Shown: in pieces, positions 42,473 through 53,893 of the stretch
How positions within the stretch are numbered: the first letter of the stretch is position 1
Layout of the letters: every line of letters begins with the position of its first letter
DNA from: JACVRW01 sp963825345
Lineage (GTDB): Bacteria > Actinomycetota > Thermoleophilia > Solirubrobacterales > Thermoleophilaceae
DNA length: 64,000 nucleotides
Assembly (NCBI GenBank): GCA_963825345.1
Contig: CAWGSQ010000012.1
Coordinates: 248,001 to 312,000, forward strand
Direction: 5' to 3'
Translations under genes and position numbers: made by a program
The notes under the pieces: model-generated
What the model was told of the DNA's origin: nothing
Database searches by the model: none
What the model saw: the letters and a program-made list of their open reading frames with translations, nothing else

Positions 42473-43756
42473 TCAGGCGATGCGGTCGAGCCGTCCCACG
42501 AGCGCGGGGGCGTGGCGTACGAATGCGGCCGGATCGAAGACGGCGTCGAGGTCGAGCTCGGGCGCCGCCTCCGCCAGCAGGTCGCGGAACTCGATGCCCT
42601 CGTCCCAGGCACGCTGTGCGGCCTGTTGGACCGTGCGGTACGCGTCGTCGCGGGAGCGCCCCGCCTCCACCAGTGCGAGCAGCGCCCGCTGCGAGTAGAG
42701 CGCGCCGTGCGTGGCGTTCAGGTTCTCGCGCATGCGCTCCTCGTGGACCGTCATGCCCCCAACCACACGGATCGCCAGGTGCTGCGCGTAGTCGAGCAGC
42801 GTCGTGGCGTCCGGAAGCGTCACGCGCTCCACCGACGAGTGAGTGATGTCGCGCTCGTGCCAGAGCGCCACGTTCTCGAGCCCGGCCTGTGCGTAGCCGC
42901 GCAGCAGCCGCGCGATCCCGGCGATGCGCTCCGAGACGATCGGGTTGCGCTTGTGCGGCATCGCCGACGAGCCCTTCTGCGCACCCGCCCGAAACGGCTC
43001 CTCGACCTCGCGGACCTCGGTGCGCTGGAGGTGGCGCACCTCCGTGGCGAAGCGCTCGAGCCCCGCGCCGGCGAGCGCGATCGCCTCGAGCAGCTCCGCG
43101 TGGCGGTCGCGCGGCACCACCTGCGTGGAGACGTCCTCGCGCGCGAGGCCCAGCCGTTTCAGCACGGCCTCCTCGACCTCGGGGCCGTTCGCCGCGTAGG
43201 TCCCGACGGCGCCCGAGAGCGCCCCCACCGAGACGCCCTCGGCGGCACGCTCCAACCTGATCAGGTTGCGGTGCGCCTCGAAGGCGAAGCCGGCGAGCTT
43301 TACGCCGAAGGTGGTGGGCTCGGCGTGCACGCCGTGCGTGCGGCCGACGCAGATCGTGTTCACGTGCTCGCGCGCGCGGCGGATCAGCGCAGCCTTGTAG
43401 TCGGCGGCGCCGCCCACCAGGATCATCCCGGCCTGCGAGAGCTGAAGCCCGAGCGCGGTGTCGAGCACGTCCGAGGAGGTGAGGCCGTGGTGGACCCAGC
43501 GGCCCGCCTCGCCGACCGTGCCGGCGACCACGTCAACGAAGGCGGCCACGTCGTGGTCTGTGACCTTCTCGCGTTCCTTGACCTCCTCGACCGTGAAGGA
43601 GGCGCGGTCGCGGATCGTGGCGGCGTCCTCCTCCGGAACGACTCCCTGTTCCGAGAGCGCGTCGACCACCGCCAGCTCCACCTGGAGCCATGTGTCGAAC
43701 TTGCGCCGCTCCGACCAGACCGCGCCCATCTCCGGCCGGGTGTAGCGCTCGATCAC
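42473..43756 (-). CDS. purB: Adenylosuccinate lyase
   Basis: The 427-residue fumarase/aspartase-superfamily enzyme makes AICAR from SAICAR and AMP from adenylosuccinate. Motifs are HHGLTSSDVLDTAL, CVGRTHGVHAEPTTFG with a catalytic His, and the signature GSSAMPHKRNPIVSERIAG with the mobile Ser. GTG at 43756 overlaps purE (GTGA); the N-terminus IERYTRPEMGAVWSE matches the family. Confidence 0.97.
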   Translation of the reverse strand: MIERYTRPEMGAVWSERRKFDTWLQVELAVVDALSEQGVVPEEDAATIRDRASFTVEEVKEREKVTDHDVAAFVDVVAGTVGEAGRWVHHGLTSSDVLDTALGLQLSQAGMILVGGAADYKAALIRRAREHVNTICVGRTHGVHAEPTTFGVKLAGFAFEAHRNLIRLERAAEGVSVGALSGAVGTYAANGPEVEEAVLKRLGLAREDVSTQVVPRDRHAELLEAIALAGAGLERFATEVRHLQRTEVREVEEPFRAGAQKGSSAMPHKRNPIVSERIAGIARLLRGYAQAGLENVALWHERDITHSSVERVTLPDATTLLDYAQHLAIRVVGGMTVHEERMRENLNATHGALYSQRALLALVEAGRSRDDAYRTVQQAAQRAWDEGIEFRDLLAEAAPELDLDAVFDPAAFVRHAPALVGRLDRIA

Positions 43757-44247
43757 GCGCCGAGGATGCGCGCCGCCAAAACGGCGGCGTTCTTGGGGTT
43801 GTCGACCCCCACCGTGGCCACCGGCACGCCCGGCGGCATCTGCGCGATCGCGAGCAGCGCGTCGAGCCCGCCGCCGACGGACGTCTTCGACGTGAGCGGC
43901 ACGCCGATCACCGGCAGATCGGTGTGCGCCGCAACGACACCTGGGAGCGCCGCGGCGAGCCCCGCGCCGGCGATGATCACGCGCAGCCCGCGCATGCGGG
44001 CGTTCTTCGCGTAGTCCGCGACCGTGTCGGGGTCGCGGTGCGCGCTCATCACGCGCATCTCGTGGCGTATGCCGCGCTCCTCGAGCTCCTGCGCAGCCTT
44101 CTCCATCAGCGGCATGTCCGACTTGGATCCCATCACGATGCCCACCTGAGGAGCATCGTCCACGTCGAGTTCGTCGAACTGATGCTCGACCTGGGTCTCG
44201 GGCGGGCCGGTCTCGGAGACGGCCGTGAACTCCTCTGTTCCGCTCAC
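43753..44247 (-). CDS. purE: N5-CAIR mutase, class I PurE
   Basis: The 164-residue protein has a ~35-residue acidic N-terminal extension before the PurE fold: VGIVMGSKSDMPLME, RVMSAHRDPDTVADYA with the catalytic His, GLRVIIAGAGLAAALPGVVA and MPPGVPVATVGVDNPKNAA. It isomerises N5-CAIR to CAIR, implying a purK elsewhere. The GTG start overlaps the purD stop; an internal start would remove the extension. Confidence 0.95.
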   Translation of the reverse strand: MSGTEEFTAVSETGPPETQVEHQFDELDVDDAPQVGIVMGSKSDMPLMEKAAQELEERGIRHEMRVMSAHRDPDTVADYAKNARMRGLRVIIAGAGLAAALPGVVAAHTDLPVIGVPLTSKTSVGGGLDALLAIAQMPPGVPVATVGVDNPKNAAVLAARILGA

Positions 44248-45509
44248 ACCTCGACCTTATCCACCGCGCGGGCGGCAATGTCGGTCCTGATTTGGCGGCC
44301 GTCGAACTCGATCCGCTCTGCCGCCGCGTACGCGCGATCGCGCGCCTCGCCGGGATTCGCCCCGAGGCCGGTCACGCTCAGTACGCGCCCGCCGGCGGTC
44401 ACGACCTCGCCGTCGCGCTCGGCAGTCCCGGCGTGGAACACGTCCGCGCCCTCCACAGCGTCGAGGCCAGAGATCACGTCGCCCGTCGACGAGGACTCCG
44501 GATAGCCCCCGGAGGCCAGCACCACCGTCACGGCCCAGTCGCTCGACCATTCGGGCTCGACTCCGGCCAGGCCTCCGGGCTCAGTGGACGCCTCGAGCAG
44601 CTCGAGCAGGTCCGAGCGCAGCCTCGGGAGCACCGCCTGGGTCTCGGGATCGCCGAAGCGCGCGTTGTACTCGAGCACCTTCACGGCGCCGTCGGGGGCG
44701 ATCATGAGCCCCGCGTAAAGCACCCCGTGGAAGGGCGTCCCGCGGCGACCCAGCTCGTCGACGATCGGCTGGTGAACCTGGGCGGCGAGCTCGCGCGTGC
44801 GCTCCGCATCGATCCCCGGCACCGGCGAGTAGCTGCCCATGCCGCCCGTGTTGGGTCCCTCGTCGCCGTCAAAGATGCGCTTGTAGTCCTGCGCCGGCGC
44901 GAGCGGCACCGCGCGCTCGCCGTCGCAGAGCGCCAGCAGCGAGAGCTCCTCGCCCTCGAGGAACTCCTCCAGCACGACCTCGGTCTCGCCGAAGCGCTTC
45001 TCGCCGAAGAACACGTCAATCGCCTCGCGTGCCTCGCGCTCGTCCTTGGCGATGATCACTCCCTTGCCAGCGGCCAGCACGTCGGCCTTCAGCACGGCGG
45101 GATACGACGCGCACGGGAGGTGCGCCGCCGCCTCGTCGCGGTCGCGAAACATCACGTGCGCCGCGGTCGGCACGCCGCAGTCGCGCATCAGCTCCTTTGC
45201 ATAGGCCTTCGACCCCTCGATGCGGGCGGCCGCCCGGGTCGGGCCGAAGGCGCGGATGCCCGCCTCGCTCAGAGCGTCCACGAGGCCGGCCACGAGCGGA
45301 GCCTCTGGGCCCACCACCACGAGGTCCACCTCGCGCTCCTGGGCCGCCGCGACGACATCGCCGTCCGGGAGGCACTCCACGCCGTCGCGGGCGATGCCGG
45401 CGTTCCCGGGCGTGCACAGAACCTCCGGAGCCCGCCCGCCGCGCTGGAGCGTACGGACGATCGCGTGCTCGCGCCCGCCCGCCCCGACCACGAGGACGCG
45501 CTCGCTCAA
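44244..45509 (-). CDS. purD: Phosphoribosylamine-glycine ligase
   Basis: The 421-residue ATP-grasp enzyme joins phosphoribosylamine and glycine. Motifs are VLVVGAGGREHAIV, VGPEAPLVAGLVD, KAYAKELMRDCGVPTA, VLKADVLAAGKGVIIAKD, DYKRIFDGDEGPNTGGMG and EYNARFGDPETQAVLPRL. TTG start overlaps the preceding GYD gene (TTGA). Downstream coupling to purE. Confidence 0.97.
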   Translation of the reverse strand: MSERVLVVGAGGREHAIVRTLQRGGRAPEVLCTPGNAGIARDGVECLPDGDVVAAAQEREVDLVVVGPEAPLVAGLVDALSEAGIRAFGPTRAAARIEGSKAYAKELMRDCGVPTAAHVMFRDRDEAAAHLPCASYPAVLKADVLAAGKGVIIAKDEREAREAIDVFFGEKRFGETEVVLEEFLEGEELSLLALCDGERAVPLAPAQDYKRIFDGDEGPNTGGMGSYSPVPGIDAERTRELAAQVHQPIVDELGRRGTPFHGVLYAGLMIAPDGAVKVLEYNARFGDPETQAVLPRLRSDLLELLEASTEPGGLAGVEPEWSSDWAVTVVLASGGYPESSSTGDVISGLDAVEGADVFHAGTAERDGEVVTAGGRVLSVTGLGANPGEARDRAYAAAERIEFDGRQIRTDIAARAVDKVEV

Positions 45510-45787
45510 AGCGCGGAGATGAAGTCGTCCACGGGTATCGCGGAGAGGGTCTCGTAGTGAGCTGTGCCGCGCGAGCCGAGCTCCATCGAGACGCGCGCAA
45601 TCGTCTTCTCGTCAGGCGCCTCGACGACGTTCACAAAGTCGTACTGGCCGAGCACGGCCCACTGAGCGGTCACGGTCACCCCGAGCTGCTCGATCTCCTT
45701 GTTGACCTCGCGGATCCGCTGAGGATTGCTCTTGAGGGTCTGCACGCCCTCGGGCGTCAGGGTGCTCAGCATCACGAAGGTGGGCAC
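45506..45787 (-). CDS. GYD-domain protein
   Basis: The 93-residue alpha/beta ferredoxin-like protein contains FVMLSTLTPEGVQTL, TAQWAVLGQYDFVNVVEAPD and ELGSRGTAHYETLSAIP, with GQYDFV in place of the GxYD core. GTG start at 45787 is preceded by a GGAGGATCC-type region on the complementary strand (GGATCC). The function of the family is unknown. It heads the minus-strand purine run and overlaps the purD start. Confidence 0.85.
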   Translation of the reverse strand: MPTFVMLSTLTPEGVQTLKSNPQRIREVNKEIEQLGVTVTAQWAVLGQYDFVNVVEAPDEKTIARVSMELGSRGTAHYETLSAIPVDDFISAL

Positions 45788-45837
45788 GGAGGATCCTTTC
45801 GGTGGGAGTGCGTCGGCGCGGAATGTACCCTCTCGGC

Positions 45838-46467
45838 ATGACTCGCCCTCTGGCCGTCGCGGTGACAATTGCGACCCTCGCAGCCCCGTCCGCCGCGCAG
45901 GCGGCCTCACTCACCCCGAATCCCGCCAAGCCGTGCTATCGGTCGAACGAGACCGTGCACTTCATCGGGGACGGGTTCACCCGCTCGGGCTCGGTCAACC
46001 TGAGCCGCGACGGCATCTTCGTCTCATCCATTCTCACGGACGCTGCCGGGCGGTTCGACGCCGGCCTGCGGCTGATCGAGGACGGGCGCCAGCAGCAGCG
46101 GACCTACATGGCCACGGACTCGAGCAACCCGGGCGTGACTGCCTCAGCCCCGGTGACGGTGAGTCCCGTCGGCGTCGGCCTGTCGCCCCAGACGGGGCCG
46201 GTGTCGCGGCGTTTCCGGATCCGGGCGCGCGGATTCACCACGGGCAGGACGCTGTGGGCGCACGTGGTGCACAAGGGCTCGAAGCGGCACCTGAAGATCG
46301 GCCGGCTGAAGGGCGCGTGCCACAACCTCAGCGCTCGCCGGCGCCTCCTTTCGAAAAACGCCCGCTTCGGCCGGCACCGGATTCAGTTCGACACCTTCCG
46401 CCGCTACAGGGCGAAGCGCGCCGTGAAGACCATCTACTCGATCAGCGTTGTGCGGGGTGGCCGGTAG
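45838..46467 (+). CDS. Secreted beta-sandwich protein
   Basis: The 209-residue protein has a signal peptide (VAVTIATLAAPSAAQA) and two Ig-like beta domains: SLTPNPAKPCYRSNETVHFI with GDGFTRSGSVNLSRDG, then LSPQTGPVSRRFRIRARGF. The C-terminal part is cationic (RAKRAVKTIYSI). ATG 45838 puts the signal at the extreme N-terminus; an ATG 12 codons upstream adds only a basic leader. Family not named. A perfect inverted repeat separates it from the convergent gene. Confidence 0.65.
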   Translation: MTRPLAVAVTIATLAAPSAAQAASLTPNPAKPCYRSNETVHFIGDGFTRSGSVNLSRDGIFVSSILTDAAGRFDAGLRLIEDGRQQQRTYMATDSSNPGVTASAPVTVSPVGVGLSPQTGPVSRRFRIRARGFTTGRTLWAHVVHKGSKRHLKIGRLKGACHNLSARRRLLSKNARFGRHRIQFDTFRRYRAKRAVKTIYSISVVRGGR

Positions 46468-46468
46468 C

Positions 46469-46492
46469 AGCTGACCCCCTGTCAGGTCAGCT
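46469..46492. terminator. Bidirectional hairpin between convergent genes
   Basis: AGCTGACC (46469-46476) and GGTCAGCT (46485-46492) form an exact 8-bp stem with an 8-base loop that includes the stop codon of the minus-strand gene. The site lies exactly between two convergent genes. There are no T-runs, so intrinsic termination would be inefficient. Confidence 0.5.
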
Positions 46493-48968
46493 TCCACGCA
46501 TTGAGGAAGCGCTTGGTGGCCTTGGGGGTCGTGGTCAGGCGCGGGTCCCCGATGCCGATCTCGCCCACCTTGCCGTTCTTCGTCTTCACGAGCAGCCGCG
46601 CCTTGCCACGCTTTGCCACGTACCAGGTGTTAGAGCCGACCTTGAAGGCGCGCTCGCCTCGGAGCGTGCGTAGCGCAGTGGATGTCGTGTCGCCGACCTT
46701 GATCCCGACGACCGAGAAGCGCTTGCTCGAGGTGAGCACGATCACGACCCGGTCCTTGACCTTTCTACGGAGTGCGTTCGGCAGTGTCCTCGTCAGGCGC
46801 GGGGTGGGATAGCCGATCCGGAAGTTGCCGCCGCCCTCGGCGCAGTAGCGGTCCAGGTTCGCACGCGTCTGCTTGTTTGCGCCCCGGAAGATCGCACGCT
46901 GCTCCGCGAGCTTGCGCCCGAGCTTCGCTGGCCCGAGCTGAGTGCCGGTGAGCGTGGCGTCCGTGTTGAGGCAGCCGGATTCGGAGATCAGCCCGCCTCC
47001 CTGATTCCCCGGCGGTGGCGGTGGCGGCGGACCTGGGCCTGGACCTGGGTCGGGGTCCGGCTCGGGCTCGGGCCCCTGGGCGACGGTCAGCGTGACATCC
47101 GCCGGGTTGTACTGCGCCTCGTAGATCCGGTTGCCGTTCGTGGCGCCGGTGAGCTGCGCGAACGTCCCGCTCACCGAGCTTCCGGTGAGAATCTGGAAGG
47201 TGTCGGTCAGGGCCGGCACGAACCCGCTGCCGTTCACAATCGCCAGCGTTCCGTCGAGCGTCACGCTCCCGCCGACAGACAGGCGGTCGAACTGCGTGCC
47301 GGGTGTCGTGCCCGCGATCTCCGTCCTGAGCGTCCCGCCAGAGCCCTGCGAGTAGTTGCCGCCCACGGTGAGCGTGCCCGGCGAGTTGCCCGGCTCGACC
47401 GTGCCGGACGTGTTCGTGAGGTTTCCGGTGACCTGGCCGGCGCCGCGGAGGGTTCCGCCGGTGAGGGTGGCGGAGCCCTGCAGCACGCCTCCGGAGGCGA
47501 TGCTGGTCAGACCGCCGCTCAGGGAGATGCCGTTGACGACCTCGAACGTCTGCCCGGCGCCGATCGACAGCATCCCGCCGGCGACGTCGAACCTGCCGTG
47601 GTTCAAGGTCGTCCCGGCCCCCTCCTTGAAGAGGTGGCCGCTCGGGCCGTTGACCCGGACGACGTTCACACTGCAGTTGAACGTCGTCGAGTCGGCGCCC
47701 GCACCGATCGCGAAGTCCTGGTTGATCTGCATGCTCGGCAAGTCGGCGTTGCCGTCGCTGCTGTCCCCAACACACATCGACCCGCCGTCGAGTCGCGCGT
47801 CCACGTCGAGGATGAGGTCTGCGCTGGGGCCGAAGATCCCGCTGTTGGTAACGGACAACGTGCCGCTGCCCGTTTTCGAGAAGCTGCCTCCACTCGGCAC
47901 CGTCACCGAGCCGCCGCCACTGATCGTGCCGGCGCCGGTCACGTTGAGGGTCGTCACGGTGACGGGCCGGTCGGTGTCGAAACCGGGATTGAACCCGCCG
48001 CCGTTGAAGTTCAGGACCGGCAGGGTCATGGCCGTGGTGCCGTCCAGCGTGAGGGAACCGATGAAGACCAGGTTGAGCACCGCCGGGTCGAGCGTCGAGC
48101 CCGCGGCCATCGACAGGCTGTGGCTGATCGAGGTCGTCCCCACACCGCCCACGCGCCCCTGCGAGCTCACGCTGTGGCTGTTGGCGAAGCTGATCGTCGC
48201 GCCGGAGGAGGCGATGTAGTCCCCGTCGTTGGTCACAGGGGCGTTGCCGTTGGGGGCGTCGACGGACGAGGGGCCGCCAAGGTCAAACGTCCCGTTCTGG
48301 GCGGTGATCGTGCCGTCGTTCTCGATTCCCGTGCCGGTGAGCGTCGTCCCCGCGGAGGACTTGATCATGTGACCGGCTGGGTTCACGTGGATCCGCGGCC
48401 CTGACGTGCAGGGGAACACGTTCTGCAGGTTGCTGGTGGAGATGGTGAAGCTGTTGTTGATGTGGAGGTTCGGCAGATCGGGATCCCCGTCGCCGTTGTC
48501 GGCCACACACATCGATCCGCCGCTAAGCGTCGCCGCGCCGTTTAGAACGAGATCGGGGCTCAGCCCGAATGTGCCGTTGTTCGTGACGCTGAACTGGCCG
48601 GTCCCCGTCTTCGAAAACGCGCCGGCCACCGTCAACTGGCCCGGGCCGCGGATCGTGCCGTTGCTGTCGGCCGCGCCGGTCGCCATCGAGGAGGCCGCGA
48701 GGGTCACTTCGCCCGAGAACGTGATGAACCCGCCGCCGGTCAGGGACAGGGCCCCGGCGCTCGCCGCGGCCGCGACGCTCACGTCGTCCCCCGCTCCGAC
48801 GTTCACGCTGTCACCGGCGTCCGGGATCTCGGCGCACGACCAGTTCGCCGCGTTGTGCCAGCTGCCCGTCCCCGTGAAGTCACACGTCGCCGCGGACGCG
48901 GCTGACGGCAGGCACAGGAAGAGTGCGGCTAGGGCGAAGGTGGCGAGCGTGATCGGCAGGCGACGCAT
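46482..48968 (-). CDS. Large secreted beta-helix protein with autotransporter-type passenger repeats
   Basis: The 828-residue protein has a signal peptide (LPITLATFALAALFLCL, AASAA). A parallel beta-helix-like passenger of Gly/Thr/Ser/Asn-rich repeats follows, with paired blocks MCVADNGDGDPDLPNLHINN and MCVGDSSDGNADLPSMQINQ showing an internal duplication (about 155 and 400). The segment GTVEPGNSPGTLTVGGNYSQ is the autotransporter-associated beta-strand repeat. Then come a Pro/Glu/Asp linker and a ~160-residue C-terminal domain (SGCLNTDATLTGTQLGPAKL to the end). No outer-membrane beta-barrel is present, so secretion would be by Sec alone. Confidence 0.75.
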   Translation of the reverse strand: MRRLPITLATFALAALFLCLPSAASAATCDFTGTGSWHNAANWSCAEIPDAGDSVNVGAGDDVSVAAAASAGALSLTGGGFITFSGEVTLAASSMATGAADSNGTIRGPGQLTVAGAFSKTGTGQFSVTNNGTFGLSPDLVLNGAATLSGGSMCVADNGDGDPDLPNLHINNSFTISTSNLQNVFPCTSGPRIHVNPAGHMIKSSAGTTLTGTGIENDGTITAQNGTFDLGGPSSVDAPNGNAPVTNDGDYIASSGATISFANSHSVSSQGRVGGVGTTSISHSLSMAAGSTLDPAVLNLVFIGSLTLDGTTAMTLPVLNFNGGGFNPGFDTDRPVTVTTLNVTGAGTISGGGSVTVPSGGSFSKTGSGTLSVTNSGIFGPSADLILDVDARLDGGSMCVGDSSDGNADLPSMQINQDFAIGAGADSTTFNCSVNVVRVNGPSGHLFKEGAGTTLNHGRFDVAGGMLSIGAGQTFEVVNGISLSGGLTSIASGGVLQGSATLTGGTLRGAGQVTGNLTNTSGTVEPGNSPGTLTVGGNYSQGSGGTLRTEIAGTTPGTQFDRLSVGGSVTLDGTLAIVNGSGFVPALTDTFQILTGSSVSGTFAQLTGATNGNRIYEAQYNPADVTLTVAQGPEPEPDPDPGPGPGPPPPPPPGNQGGGLISESGCLNTDATLTGTQLGPAKLGRKLAEQRAIFRGANKQTRANLDRYCAEGGGNFRIGYPTPRLTRTLPNALRRKVKDRVVIVLTSSKRFSVVGIKVGDTTSTALRTLRGERAFKVGSNTWYVAKRGKARLLVKTKNGKVGEIGIGDPRLTTTPKATKRFLNAWKLT

Positions 48969-48974
48969 GGGCGG

Positions 48975-49133
48975 CTACTCCTCCTCGGCCATCCCGAGCA
49001 GGTCCTGCTCGGAGAGCTTGCCGACGAGCTCGGGGTGGTTCTGGTTGACGTGGTCCTGCGCCCGAGCGACGAGTTCCTCGTCGCTCTCAGCGCGGATGAC
49101 CTGCCCGCACTCGCAGTTGATGACTCGAGCCAT
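48975..49133 (-). CDS. DUF1059 small protein
   Basis: The 52-residue protein reads RVINCECGQVIRAESDEELV and VNQNHPELVGKLSEQDLLGM, the DUF1059 pattern with a Cys pair (NCECG) and a conserved His. AGGAG stands 5 bases before the ATG at 49133. Function unknown, possibly metal-binding. It ends 6 bases before the start of the secreted beta-helix gene, so the two are probably co-transcribed. Confidence 0.8.
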   Translation of the reverse strand: MARVINCECGQVIRAESDEELVARAQDHVNQNHPELVGKLSEQDLLGMAEEE

Positions 49134-49198
49134 TGCTCCTCCTTCGATCGCTTGCGGCGATTGTGGTTCCCGCCCATTGGCATTAGCTTGGAGAATTC

Positions 49199-49954
49199 TT
49201 GGACCCCACGGCATCCACGCGTATCCAGGCCTGCGGGCGGTTCGTCGTCGTCTGGCACGGCGAGCGGGTGGAGGACCTCCTGCCGAGCAGGCAGGGCCGG
49301 CTGCTGTTCGCCTTTCTCGTCGTTCACCGCCAGCGGCCCAGGAGCCGCGGCGCACTCGTGGACGCCGTCTGGCCGATCGAGCCACCGGGCACGCCGGACA
49401 GCGCGCTCAACTCGCTCCTCTCGAAGCTCCGCAAGGTTCTGGGCCGCGACGCAATTGCGGGCCGGGAGGAGCCGAGGCTGGTGCTGCCGCCCGACGCGTA
49501 CGTGGACCTCGAAGCGGCCGCGGAGCTGCTGCACGAGGCGGAATCGGCGACGTCGATGTGCGATTGGCACCGGGCGTGGGCGCCCGCGAGGGCGGCCCTG
49601 CACACCGCCGATCGAGGCTTCCTCGAGGGCCACGACGCACCGTGGATCGAGGAGGTGAGGCGTTCGCTCGAAGATATGAGGATCCGAGCGCTTGAGTGCG
49701 TCGCGGAGGCCGGCCTGGGCATGGGTGGGCCGGAGCTGGCGGCGACGGAGCGCGCCGGCCGGGCCCTGATCGAGGCATCGCCGTTCCGCGAGTCCGGCTA
49801 CATGCACCTGATGCGGGTGCTCGTCGCGCGCGACAACGCCGCCGAGGCGCTGGTCGTCTATGACCGTCTCCGCACGGAGCTCCGCGAGGAGCTGGGCGTC
49901 TCGCCCAGCTCGCGCATGCAGGAGCTGCACGCGCAGCTGCTTCAGTCGGTGTAG
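49199..49954 (+). CDS. BTAD/SARP-family transcriptional regulator
   Basis: The 251-residue protein starts at TTG 49199. An OmpR-like winged helix (LLPSRQGRLLFAFLVVHRQR, SRGALVDAVWP, ALNSLLSKLRKVLG) is followed by a bacterial transcriptional activator domain of TPR-like helices ending LRTELREELGVSPSSRMQEL. This architecture defines AfsR/SARP-type activators. Divergent from the DUF1059 gene with a 65-base spacer. The target genes are unknown; the adjacent secreted proteins are candidates. Confidence 0.88.
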   Translation: MDPTASTRIQACGRFVVVWHGERVEDLLPSRQGRLLFAFLVVHRQRPRSRGALVDAVWPIEPPGTPDSALNSLLSKLRKVLGRDAIAGREEPRLVLPPDAYVDLEAAAELLHEAESATSMCDWHRAWAPARAALHTADRGFLEGHDAPWIEEVRRSLEDMRIRALECVAEAGLGMGGPELAATERAGRALIEASPFRESGYMHLMRVLVARDNAAEALVVYDRLRTELREELGVSPSSRMQELHAQLLQSV

Positions 49955-49965
49955 GGACGGCGCGG

Positions 49966-50397
49966 CTACTCGGGCGGGTGTCCCGTTACCGCCGCCTCGG
50001 GGGTCTGGCCGGGTATCGGCTCGACGGACTCGTCGAACTGGGGTGCGAGCGACGCGCCCGCCGCGGCCGAGCCCGCTCCGAGCGCGATGCAGGGCCAGCG
50101 GATCGTCGGTGGGATCGAGCTCCCGGCCATGAGGCTCGCCGCCGTGTCGATCGCGTCGGACAGGACTCCCGCCTCGATCCAGCCGCGCACCGGGGTACCG
50201 CGGTCGAGCGCGATCACAACGCCGAGGCCGATCGCGAGATCGCGCCCACCGAATGCACGTGCGAGCACCTTCACCGTCCGCCGCGACGCGTCCGAGCCAA
50301 TCCACATGCGTCCAGCGAGACCCGGGAGCAGCACGAAGGCCGCGCCGACGGCGATGCGGCCGCGGGCGTGCCAGAGGGCAAGTTCGCGAGGCTCCAT
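49966..50397 (-). CDS. Membrane protein paralogous to the gene at 14382
   Basis: The 143-residue protein has four hydrophobic segments and shares RIAVGAAFVLLPGLAGRMWIG, RAFGGRDLAIGLGVV and GWIEAGVLSDAIDTAASL with the plus-strand gene at 14382-14756. The C-terminal ~20 residues are hydrophilic. Uncharacterised family; convergent with the BTAD gene (11-base gap) and 13 bases downstream of clpB. Confidence 0.65.
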   Translation of the reverse strand: MEPRELALWHARGRIAVGAAFVLLPGLAGRMWIGSDASRRTVKVLARAFGGRDLAIGLGVVIALDRGTPVRGWIEAGVLSDAIDTAASLMAGSSIPPTIRWPCIALGAGSAAAGASLAPQFDESVEPIPGQTPEAAVTGHPPE

Positions 50398-50410
50398 GGC
50401 CCGCGGGATG

Positions 50411-52945
<2,535 letters not shown>

Positions 52946-52952
52946 AGAAAAT

Positions 52953-52971
52953 CTAAGTCTGACAGGCTTAG
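52953..52971. promoter_or_regulatory. 19-bp palindrome upstream of clpB (candidate heat-shock operator)
   Basis: CTAAGTCTG-A-CAGGCTTAG pairs at 8 of 9 positions around a single central base, 8 bases upstream of the clpB start. It is followed by GGGGTC-T-GACCCC (52972-52984), a perfect 13-bp palindrome. HspR is known to bind HAIR sites (CTTGAGT-N7-ACTCAAG); this dyad has similar overall size but different half-sites, so assignment to HspR is uncertain. The remaining spacer to 53068 shows no gene. Confidence 0.45.
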
Positions 52972-53068
52972 GGGGTCTGACCCCTTAATATTGGCGTTGA
53001 AGGCGGTCCGCCGTCACTTAGTCCGGCATAGGCGGATCAACTGACGGAAGCCTCTTAACCGCTGTCGC

Positions 53069-53893
53069 TCAACGCGCTGCTGCCGCCGCGGCGCCGCCCG
53101 GCGCGCCCACCGGGTCCTGCGAGAGCTTGGTGGCCAGGTAGACCGGGATGATCGACAGCAGGATCACGCCGAGACCGACCACGTTCACGATCGGCAGCTG
53201 GTTCGGCCGCGCGTAGTTGGCGAAGATCCAGACCGGGAGGGTCTGCTCGTTGCCGATCGTGAAGGTGGTCACGATGATCTCGTCGAGCGACAGCGCAAAC
53301 GCGAGCAGGCCGCCCGCGACCAGCGCGGTGCGCAGCGTCGGGAAGGTCACGTGGCGGAAGGTCAGCCAGCCGTTCGCGCCCAGATCCATCGATGCCTCCT
53401 CCAGCGACGTGCCGCCCCGCCTCAGCCGGGCAACCGCGTTGTTGAAGACAACGACGATGCAGAACGTCGCGTGGCCCACGATCACCGTGAACAGCGACAG
53501 GTCAATTCCGAGCACCTGCGTGAAGGTCGAGTTCAGCGCCATGCCGGTCACGATCCCGGGCAGCGCGATCGGCAGGATGATCAGGAACGAGATGGTGTCG
53601 CGGCCGAAGAAGCGGTAGCGGGACACCGCGATAGCCGCGAGCGTGCCGAGCAGCAGCGCCACCGCCGTGGCGCCGAGCGCGGCCTGCATCGACGTCCAGA
53701 ACGCGTCGCGCACCCCCGGGTTGTTCACCGCGCGGTCGAACCACTCGAGCGTGAAGCCGTCGATCGGCCACGCCTGCGAGCGCGACTCGTTGAACGCGTA
53801 GAGCCCGATCACGATCAGCGGGATGTAGATGAAGGCGAGCGTGATCGCCGTCCCGACCCGCAGCACCCAACGCATGCCCGAGGAGAGGTGCAT
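53069..53893 (-). CDS. potC: Spermidine/putrescine-type ABC permease (PotC)
   Basis: The 274-residue permease has six helices; the cytosolic EAA-type loop is TSLEEASMDLGANGWLTFRHV. The N-terminus (LAFIYIPLIVIGLYAFNESR) and the SLDEIIVTTFTIGNEQTLPV segment are PotC-specific. TGATG overlap with potB. The second transmembrane subunit of an importer with PotA, PotB and PotD. The Ala-rich C-terminal tail is extra. Confidence 0.92.
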   Translation of the reverse strand: MHLSSGMRWVLRVGTAITLAFIYIPLIVIGLYAFNESRSQAWPIDGFTLEWFDRAVNNPGVRDAFWTSMQAALGATAVALLLGTLAAIAVSRYRFFGRDTISFLIILPIALPGIVTGMALNSTFTQVLGIDLSLFTVIVGHATFCIVVVFNNAVARLRRGGTSLEEASMDLGANGWLTFRHVTFPTLRTALVAGGLLAFALSLDEIIVTTFTIGNEQTLPVWIFANYARPNQLPIVNVVGLGVILLSIIPVYLATKLSQDPVGAPGGAAAAAAR

